Shown: in pieces, positions 55,391 through 62,050 of the stretch
Layout of the letters: every line of letters starts with the position of its first letter
Position numbering within the stretch: position 1 is the stretch's first letter
Assembly: GCF_003963535.1 (NCBI RefSeq)
Contig: NZ_CP034539.1
Coordinates: 1,550,001-1,614,000 of the forward strand
Origin: Streptomyces cyaneochromogenes
GTDB lineage: Bacteria > Actinomycetota > Actinomycetes > Streptomycetales > Streptomycetaceae
DNA: 64,000 nucleotides
Direction: 5' to 3'
Program-made: the position numbers and the translations under genes
Notes under the pieces: generated by a model
Databases searched by the model: none
What the model was told of the DNA's origin: nothing
The model's input: the letters and a program-made list of their open reading frames with translations, nothing else

Positions 55391-56656
55391 CTACTGCGCG
55401 CCTGCGGCCGCAGGCGCGTTGTGGCTGGTCGCGCCCCGCGGCGGAGCCGCTTGTCGACACTGCCCCGCGCCCCTGACGGGGCGCTCCAGCGCACCGTCCA
55501 GATCAGCCCACAGGTCCTCCACGTCCTCCAGACCCACCGACATCCGCAGCAACCGGTCACTCACCCCGGCGTCCCGTCGGTCGTCCGCGTCCACGATGCG
55601 GTGGCTGATGGACGCCGGGTGCTGGATGAGCGTGTCGACGCTGCCCAGGCTGACGGCGGGGGTGATGAGGCGGACGCCGGCGATGACCTCGTGCGGGTCA
55701 CCGTGGATCTCGAAGGCGATCATCGCGCCGCCGATGCGCGGGTAGTGGACGCGGGCGACGCGCGGGTCGGCCGCGAGACGGCGGGCGAGTTCGGCGGCGG
55801 TCGCGGAGGCGGCCCGGACCCGCACCGGAAGGGTGGACAGGCCGCGCAGCAGCAGGTATCCGGCGAGAGGGTGCAGGACGCCCCCTGTGGCGAAACGTAT
55901 CTGCCGCAGCCGTCCGGCGAACTCCTCGTCGCAGGCGACGACTCCTGCCATCACGTCCCCGTGACCGCCGAGGTACTTGGTCGCGCTGTGCAGAACCAGC
56001 CGGGCCCCGTGTTCGGCGGGGCGCTGGAGCACCGGCGTGGCGAAGGTGTTGTCCGCGAGCAGCGGGACGGAGCCGCAGGCATGGGCCACCGCCCGCAGGT
56101 CCACCTCGGCGAGCGTGGGGTTGGCCGGGGACTCGACCATCACCAGGCCGGTGTCGGGGCGCAGGGCGTCCGCGATGCCCGCCGGATCGGTCCAGGTCAC
56201 CTCCGAGCCCAGCAGTCCGGCGGTCAGCAGGTGGTCGCTGCAGCCGTACAGGGGGCGTACGGCGACGACGTGGCGCAGTCCCATCGAGGACCGTACGAGG
56301 AGGACCGCGCTCAGCGCCGCCATTCCGCTGGCGAAGGCGACCGCCGCCTCGGTGCCCTCCAGCTTGGCCAGGGCCGTCTCGAAACGGCCGACGGTCGGGT
56401 TGCCGAGCCGGCCGTAGACAGGCGGGCCGTCCGGCTCCGCGCCGGTCGTGGCGAACGCGTCGATGCGGGCGGCCTCGCCGCGGCTGTCGTAGGAGGGGTA
56501 GGTGGTGGACAGGTCTATCGGCGGGGCGTGCAGTCCCTGCCGGGCCAGGTCGTCCCGGCCCGCGTGCACGGCCTCGGTGGCGAGTGCTCTGGATGCGGTG
56601 CGTGCGTCGTCGTACCCGGGCATGCCGTCGTATGCCTCACTGCTCGCGATGTCCAT
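55391..56656 (-). CDS. Trans-sulfuration PLP enzyme (cystathionine gamma-lyase/synthase family)
   Basis: 421 residues. PPIDLSTTYPSY, YGRLGNPTVGRFE, cofactor Asp in LLADNTFATPVL and PLP lysine in LHSATKYLGGHGD, ending HPASISHR... RMSVGLEDVEDLWADL. Sulfur amino-acid metabolism (cystathionine or methionine gamma-lyase). The last 25 residues are low-complexity and are encoded by a REP-like element. Divergent from an Lrp regulator 59 bp away. Confidence 0.92.
   Translation of the reverse strand: MDIASSEAYDGMPGYDDARTASRALATEAVHAGRDDLARQGLHAPPIDLSTTYPSYDSRGEAARIDAFATTGAEPDGPPVYGRLGNPTVGRFETALAKLEGTEAAVAFASGMAALSAVLLVRSSMGLRHVVAVRPLYGCSDHLLTAGLLGSEVTWTDPAGIADALRPDTGLVMVESPANPTLAEVDLRAVAHACGSVPLLADNTFATPVLQRPAEHGARLVLHSATKYLGGHGDVMAGVVACDEEFAGRLRQIRFATGGVLHPLAGYLLLRGLSTLPVRVRAASATAAELARRLAADPRVARVHYPRIGGAMIAFEIHGDPHEVIAGVRLITPAVSLGSVDTLIQHPASISHRIVDADDRRDAGVSDRLLRMSVGLEDVEDLWADLDGALERPVRGAGQCRQAAPPRGATSHNAPAAAGAQ
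55397..55490. repeat. Streptomyces-type REP element overlapping a gene end
   Basis: Contains a perfect 22-bp palindrome (55397-55418, CGCGCCTGCGG mirrored), followed by GTTGTGGCTGGTCGCGCCCC and GCCCCGCG runs. From general knowledge this composition recurs in Streptomyces intergenic space. Here it supplies the final codons of the PLP enzyme and sits between converging genes, so it may also terminate transcription. Confidence 0.6.
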
Positions 56657-56715
56657 GGCGGAAGGGTGAACATCGGCCGGGGTCCGAAGGCCATTCACCG
56701 TGTTACGTTCGACCA

Positions 56716-57222
56716 ATGGCCGAATCTGTCGTACTGGACCCGGTCGATCTGCATCTGCTGCGGCTTCTGCAGAACGACGCCCGGGCCACCTACCGCGACC
56801 TCGCCGCACAGGTCGGGGTGGCGCCGTCGACGTGTCTGGACCGGGTGACCCGGCTGCGCCGCTCGGGCGTGATCCTCGGCCATCAGCTGCGGCTCGATCC
56901 GGCCAAGCTGGGCCGGGGGCTTCAGGCGCTGCTGTCCGTACAGGTCAGGCCGCATCGGCGGGAGCTGGTGGGGCCGTTCGTGGAGCGGATCCGGGCGTTG
57001 CCGGAGTCGCTGGCCGTCTTCCATCTCACCGGGCCGGACGACTACCTCGTGCATGTCGCGGTCGCGGACATGGCGGATCTGCAGCGGCTGGTGCTGGACG
57101 ACTTCACCGCCCACCGCGAGGTGGCGCGGGTGGAGACTCGGCTGATCTTCCAGCAGTGGGACTGCGGGCCGCTGCTGCCACGCGGCGCGCCGGGAGACAA
57201 GCCCTCAGCGAAATCGGCCTGA
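56716..57222 (+). CDS. Lrp/AsnC-family regulator
   Basis: 168 residues. HTH about 8-55 (TYRDLAAQVGVAPSTCLDRV) and RAM effector domain about 70-148. Divergent from the trans-sulfuration enzyme, which it probably controls with a sulfur or branched amino acid as effector. The sequence ahead (TGTTACGTTCGACCA) has no ribosome site, so leaderless translation is possible. Confidence 0.92.
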   Translation: MAESVVLDPVDLHLLRLLQNDARATYRDLAAQVGVAPSTCLDRVTRLRRSGVILGHQLRLDPAKLGRGLQALLSVQVRPHRRELVGPFVERIRALPESLAVFHLTGPDDYLVHVAVADMADLQRLVLDDFTAHREVARVETRLIFQQWDCGPLLPRGAPGDKPSAKSA

Positions 57223-57285
57223 CGGGGACGGCGGCCGGTGGAACCGGGCTGACGCGGCGCCGGTCGCCGTATGAGGATGGACCGC

Positions 57286-58974
57286 ATGTCACAGACCAAG
57301 AGCCCGCTGCCCCGTGAGGTCGCCGACGCCTATGTCGACGAGCTCATCGCCCTCGACCCGATCACCGGTACGTATCTCGGCGTGAAGGAGAGTTCCGGCA
57401 AGCTCCCCGACCTCTCGCCCGCGGGCCAGGAGGCGCTCGCGCAGCTCCAGCGGGCCACGCTCGCCCGGCTCGACGAGGCCGAGAGCCTGCCCGGCGCGGA
57501 CAGTGACATCGAGCGCCGGTGCGCGCGCCTGCTGCGCGAGCGGCTCACCGCGGAGATCGCCGTGCACGAGGCCGAGGAGGGCCTGCGCACGGTCGGCAAC
57601 ATGGCCACGCCCGCCCACTCGGTGCGCGAGATCTTCACCGTCACGCCGAACCAGACCGACGAGGACTGGGCGGCGATCGCCGAGCGGCTGCGCGCGGTAC
57701 CGGGTGCGTACGCGGGCTACCGCGAGTCCCTCGCGCTGGGTCTGGAGCGCAAGCTGCACGCGGCGCCGCGCCCGACCGCCACCTTCGTGGAGCAGCTCAC
57801 CGAGTGGGCGGACACCGGTGAGGGACGCGGCTGGTTCGAGGACTTCGCGTCGGCCGGTCCCGAGGCGCTGCGCACGGAGCTGGACGAGGCCGCCCGCGCG
57901 GCGACGGCCGCCGTGGTGGAGCTGCGGGACTGGATGCGCGACGTGTACACGCCCGCGATCGAGGGCGCTCCGAACACGGTGGGCCGCGAGCGCTACGCCC
58001 GCTCTGCCCGCTACTTCAACGGCATCGACCTCGACCTCGACGAGGCGTACGCGTACGGCTGGTCCGAGTACCACCGGCTGCTCGGCGAGATGAAGAAGGA
58101 GGCCGAGAAGATCCTTCCCGGCGCCGCGACGCCATGGGTGGCGCTGGCGCACCTCGACGAGCACGGCAAGCACATCGAGGGCGTCGACGAGGTCCGCGAC
58201 TGGCTCCAGGGCCTGATGGACGAGGCCATCGAGAAGCTGGACGGCACGCACTTCGAACTCGCCGAGCCGGTACGCAAGGTGGAGTCGTGCATCGCGCCGC
58301 CCGGCGGTGCGGCAGCGCCGTACTACACGCCCCCGACGGAGGACTTCTCGCGACCGGGCCGCACCTGGCTGCCGACGATGGGCCAGACCCGCTTCCCGGT
58401 CTACGACCTGGTCTCGACCTGGTACCACGAGGGCGTGCCGGGCCATCACCTGCAGCTCGCGCAGTGGACGTACGTCGCCGGGAACCTCTCCCGCTACCAG
58501 GCCACCATCGGCGGGGTCAGCGCCAACGCCGAGGGCTGGGCGCTGTACGCGGAGCGGCTCATGGACGAGCTCGGCTTCCTCACCGACCCGGAGCACCGGC
58601 TCGGCTACCTCGACGCGCAGATGATGCGGGCCGCCCGCGTCATCGTCGACATCGGCATGCACCTGGAGCTGGAGATCCCGGCCGACTCCCCGTTCCACCC
58701 GGGCGAGCGGTGGACTCCGGAACTGGCCCAGGAGTTCTTCGGCGCGCACAGCAGCCGTCCCGCGGACTTCGTGGAGAGCGAGCTGACCAGGTACCTGACG
58801 ATCCCGGGCCAGGCCATCGGCTACAAGCTCGGCGAGCGGGCGTGGCTGCTGGGCCGTCAGAAGGCGAGCGAGCGGCACGGCGACGCCTTCGATCTCAAGG
58901 CCTGGCACATGGCGGCCCTGTCCCAGGGTTCGCTGGGCCTGGACGACCTGGTGGACGAGCTGGCCCGGCTCTGA
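57286..58974 (+). CDS. DUF885 family putative metallohydrolase
   Basis: 562 residues. Zinc motif HEGVPGHHLQL (about 385-395) with a downstream EGWALYAERLMDELG Glu, as in DUF885 proteins related to M32/M3-type peptidases. No signal peptide, so cytoplasmic. ATG 57286 is preceded by GAGGA 7 bp upstream; ATG 57271 would add five residues. Confidence 0.88.
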   Translation: MSQTKSPLPREVADAYVDELIALDPITGTYLGVKESSGKLPDLSPAGQEALAQLQRATLARLDEAESLPGADSDIERRCARLLRERLTAEIAVHEAEEGLRTVGNMATPAHSVREIFTVTPNQTDEDWAAIAERLRAVPGAYAGYRESLALGLERKLHAAPRPTATFVEQLTEWADTGEGRGWFEDFASAGPEALRTELDEAARAATAAVVELRDWMRDVYTPAIEGAPNTVGRERYARSARYFNGIDLDLDEAYAYGWSEYHRLLGEMKKEAEKILPGAATPWVALAHLDEHGKHIEGVDEVRDWLQGLMDEAIEKLDGTHFELAEPVRKVESCIAPPGGAAAPYYTPPTEDFSRPGRTWLPTMGQTRFPVYDLVSTWYHEGVPGHHLQLAQWTYVAGNLSRYQATIGGVSANAEGWALYAERLMDELGFLTDPEHRLGYLDAQMMRAARVIVDIGMHLELEIPADSPFHPGERWTPELAQEFFGAHSSRPADFVESELTRYLTIPGQAIGYKLGERAWLLGRQKASERHGDAFDLKAWHMAALSQGSLGLDDLVDELARL

Positions 58975-59001
58975 CGCGGCAGGGTCGTCGAACGCCACGC
59001 C

Positions 59002-59835
59002 TCAACGCCGGAACCCGCCCTCGGCGTTGATGACCTCACCGGTGATCCAGCCCGCCTCGTCCGTCGCCAGCCAGGCGATGAGGCGGGCCGGGTCGTCGGG
59101 CATCCCCCATCTGCCGACGGGGAAGCGGGCCGCCACGGCCTCGTACGCCTCACCGGTCAGGTAGTCCGTGTCCACGGGGCCGGGGTTGACGGTGTTCACC
59201 GTGATCCCCTGCTCGGCGAGCGTGGTCGACAGGGAGCGGGTGATGGAGGCGAGGGCGCCCTTCTGGAGGGCGTAGGCGATCTCGCCGGGCATGCCGCCGG
59301 CGATGTCCTGGCCGGAGGTCATCATCACGACCCGCCCGCCGGGCCCGGCCGGCCTCAGCCGGGCGTGGGCCTGGACGAGCAGCAGCACCGCACGGGTGTC
59401 CACCGCCCAGTGTGCGTCGAGCATGGCGGCGTCGATCTCGTCGAGGGTGCCGTCGGAGCCGCTCACCGCGTGGTTGGCGATCAGGATGTCGAGCCGCCCG
59501 CCGAGCGCCGAGGCGGCCGTGGCGACCAGCTCGGCGGGCGCGGCCGGGTCGGCGAGGTCGCCGGGACCCGCGAGGACCTGGCCATCCGGGTCGCCGAGCG
59601 CCTCACGCACGGAGGCGACGACGTCCTCGGGGCGGTCGGCTCCCCAGGGCATGGCAGCGTCGTGCGGCACATGGTGGTGCAGATAGACGCTCGCCCCGTA
59701 GGCGGCGAGCCGCCGGGCCACGGCATGACCGATGCCGGCCCGTCTGCTGGCCCCGGTCACCAGGGCGGTCCGGCCGCGCAGGGGCAGGGGGTCGCGACGC
59801 AGGTCTTCGGGGGCGGGGTGCGGGAGTCGGGGCAT
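59002..59835 (-). CDS. SDR-family oxidoreductase
   Basis: 277 residues. Cofactor motif TGASRRAGIG (about 27-36), NHA in place of the usual NNAG (IANHAVSG), Ser in MMTSGQDIAGG and YxxxK (YALQKGAL). Variants of NNAG occur in divergent SDRs. Substrate unknown. C-terminus AGWITGEVINAEGGFRR is typical of FabG-like members. Confidence 0.9.
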   Translation of the reverse strand: MPRLPHPAPEDLRRDPLPLRGRTALVTGASRRAGIGHAVARRLAAYGASVYLHHHVPHDAAMPWGADRPEDVVASVREALGDPDGQVLAGPGDLADPAAPAELVATAASALGGRLDILIANHAVSGSDGTLDEIDAAMLDAHWAVDTRAVLLLVQAHARLRPAGPGGRVVMMTSGQDIAGGMPGEIAYALQKGALASITRSLSTTLAEQGITVNTVNPGPVDTDYLTGEAYEAVAARFPVGRWGMPDDPARLIAWLATDEAGWITGEVINAEGGFRR

Positions 59836-59928
59836 GGCAGTTCATGATGGGGAACGGCCGGGTCCGGCGCACCCGTTTATTCACGAGGGTCCCGGCTGTT
59901 CACGAAGGCCCTTCTGGCACTGAACCGT

Positions 59929-60444
59929 TCAGTGCGGCAGCCGTCGGAGCTGGACGAGCCCCAGCCAGGTCTCCGGCCCGGGCTGCACCCGTGCGGCGCG
60001 GACCGCGTACGCCCCCGGCTCCAGCTCCACCCGCAGATGCTCGGTCCGGTCCGTCTCCCGTCCCGGCCAGGCCGAGTCGAAGAGGATTACGGTTCCGGGC
60101 ACCTTCCAGCGCACCTCGTGTCCCCAGTCCGCCGTGGCGAGGGCGGTCGGCACCCGGGCCAGCAGTTCCTCCTCGGAGTGGGCCGCGCACCACCGTACGA
60201 AGATGCCGTGGTCGGGCAGGTAAGAGGTGGACGCGGGCTCGTCACCGAGCACCAGCGCCGCGCTGTCCCCCACGGGCAGGAGTCCGACGAATCCGTCGAC
60301 CTCGCAGGCCCGGTCGTAGTCGGACGCCGTCTCGTCGCCGTCGGCACCCGCCCAGAACGGCAGCACCGTCTCCGGCACCGCTATCAGCGGGCCGCCGCCC
60401 GACTCCACCCACTCCACCGCGCCCGGTTCCGCGTATCGCACCAT
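59929..60444 (-). CDS. Imm21-like immunity protein
   Basis: 171 residues. VEWVESGGGPLIAVPE, YDRACEVDGFVGLLPVGDSAALVLGDEPASTSYLP (in two parts) and PGPETWLGLVQL match what I know of the Imm21 group, which protect against polymorphic toxins. No toxin or secretion gene is adjacent. It could equally be a domesticated housekeeping protein. Confidence 0.7.
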   Translation of the reverse strand: MVRYAEPGAVEWVESGGGPLIAVPETVLPFWAGADGDETASDYDRACEVDGFVGLLPVGDSAALVLGDEPASTSYLPDHGIFVRWCAAHSEEELLARVPTALATADWGHEVRWKVPGTVILFDSAWPGRETDRTEHLRVELEPGAYAVRAARVQPGPETWLGLVQLRRLPH

Positions 60445-60501
60445 GGCAGCAGAACCTACACGCCCCGGGACCTCACCAGGTCACCGTGGTCAACTCCTGC
60501 C

Positions 60502-60988
60502 TCAGCAGCCGCAGTTGTCGGCCCCGACCGGAGCGGTCAGCGGGTCGACGGGGATGTTCTCACGGCGCTGCCAGGTCTCGTACTCGAAGCCCTCCCGTGC
60601 CCAGTACTCGAAGCCGCCCAGCATCTCCTTGACCTGGTAGCCGAGTTCGGCGAGGGCGAGGGCGGCGCGGGCCGCGCCGTTGCAGCCAGGGCCCCAGCAG
60701 TACGTCACGACGGGCACCGACTTGTCGAGGAGCTGCTCGGCCTGCTCGGGGATGAGGGCGGTGGGGAGGTGGACCGCCCCGGGGATGTGGCCCTGGTCCC
60801 AGGACTCGGTGGAGCGGGAGTCCACGACGACGAACCCGGGGTCACCGCCGGAGGCGAGGGCCGCGGCGACGTCGGAGACGTCCGCGTGGAAGGCGAGGCT
60901 CGCCCGGAAGTAGGCGGCGGCCTCGGCCGGGGGGGGCGGGGGCGACGCGGAGAACGGGGTTGGCGGTGGTGGCTGCGGCAGTCGTCAT
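60502..60988 (-). pseudogene. Rhodanese-like protein, frameshifted near its start
   Basis: The intact part (from about 60930 to 60502) encodes AAAYFRASLAFHADVSDVAA and a rhodanese domain with VVTYCWGPGCNGAARAAL as active-site loop and a CGC end. The natural start ATG 60988 reads MTTAAATTANPVLRVAPAPP but is in another frame; the two join only if one C is removed from an 8-C run (60930-60937 region). Either a real slip or a sequencing error. A GTG at 60825 would give a 107-residue truncated product starting inside the domain. Confidence 0.7.
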
Positions 60989-61082
60989 GATCAGAAATCT
61001 ACGGCCCGCGATCCGCTCCCTGAAGGGGAGATCCCCGGCGCCCCTCTTGATCCGCCGGGCATTCCCCTGCTATCCCTCGCCC

Positions 61083-61529
61083 ATGACCGCGTTTTCCCCG
61101 GACGCCACCGACTGGCGCATCCTCGATGTCCTCCAGCGCGAGGGCCGCGCCAGCTTCGCCGAGCTCGCACGTGCCGTCTCCATGTCCGCGAGCGCGGTCA
61201 CGGAACGGGTGCGGCGGCTGGAGGAGGCGGGTGTCATCCAGGGCTACGCGGCGGTCGTCGCCCCCGAGCGGCTGGGGCTGCCGATCCTGGCCTTCGTGCG
61301 CCTGCGCTACCCGAACGCCAACTACAAGCCCTTCCACGACCTGGTCGCCACCACGCCGGAGATCCTGGAGGCCCATCACGTCACCGGCGACGACTGCTTC
61401 GTCATCAAGGTCGCGGCCCGCTCGATGAGGCACTTGGAGGAGGTGTCCGGCAAGATCGGCACGCTGGGCTCGGTGACGACGAGTGTCGTCTACTCGTCAC
61501 CACTGCCCCGCCGGCCGCTGGGCAACTGA
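61083..61529 (+). CDS. Lrp/AsnC-family regulator
   Basis: 148 residues. HTH about 8-55 (SFAELARAVSMSASAVTERV) and RAM domain. Divergent from the rhodanese gene, suggesting control of it. TGCTATCC lies about 10 bp before the ATG with no ribosome site, so probably leaderless. Confidence 0.92.
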   Translation: MTAFSPDATDWRILDVLQREGRASFAELARAVSMSASAVTERVRRLEEAGVIQGYAAVVAPERLGLPILAFVRLRYPNANYKPFHDLVATTPEILEAHHVTGDDCFVIKVAARSMRHLEEVSGKIGTLGSVTTSVVYSSPLPRRPLGN

Positions 61530-61633
61530 GCCCCTGGGTAAATTACGGGACGTGGCCGACAACTGGCCTGGGGCTTACGGCAGTTGCCTGGGCGGTTGTG
61601 GGGCGGCATGCTGGCGGTGAGGAGGGGGCCACA

Positions 61634-62050
61634 GTGGAGCTTGAGTTACTGCTCGCCCAGACGGTGCCGGCGATCACCGCGGCGGTGGCACTGGACGGGG
61701 CGGATGTGCTGCGGCGCACCGAGGACGTCGCCGCGTCCGGCACCGCGCACCTGGGGCAGCGGCTGCTCGCCAGGCTGACAGGCAGTCGGCCGCAGGGCAC
61801 CGACGGCGTGGCACGGGCCGTCACCGACCTGGCCGAGAGCAGGGGCGGCGAGGACGAACAGGCCGCGTTGCGCGTCGAGTTGCGCAAGCTGCTGCGGGAC
61901 GACGAGGGCCTGCGGCGTGAACTCGCCCTGCTGCTGCCGCAGAACGCCGCCTACACGGCCTCGGGGGACCGCGCGGTCGCGGTCCAGCACAACGAGGGCA
62001 TCATCTCCACCGGCGATGGCGCCCACAACGTCATCCGGCGGCAGGGGTGA
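61634..62050 (+). CDS. Small helical protein with C-terminal amyloid-like motif (candidate effector)
   Basis: 138 residues from GTG 61634 (GGAGGGG upstream). Residues 1-100 are predicted helical and amphipathic (LAQTVPAITAAVALDGADVL; LRKLLRDDEGLRRELALLL), like the bacterial Bell domains that pair with NLR proteins. Residues 117-136 (VQHNEGIISTGDGAHNVIRR) form a short beta-prone motif that recurs at the start of the next protein (9 of 20 identical). Membrane-damaging or adaptor role is inference. Stop overlaps the next gene's GTG. Confidence 0.8.
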   Translation: MELELLLAQTVPAITAAVALDGADVLRRTEDVAASGTAHLGQRLLARLTGSRPQGTDGVARAVTDLAESRGGEDEQAALRVELRKLLRDDEGLRRELALLLPQNAAYTASGDRAVAVQHNEGIISTGDGAHNVIRRQG

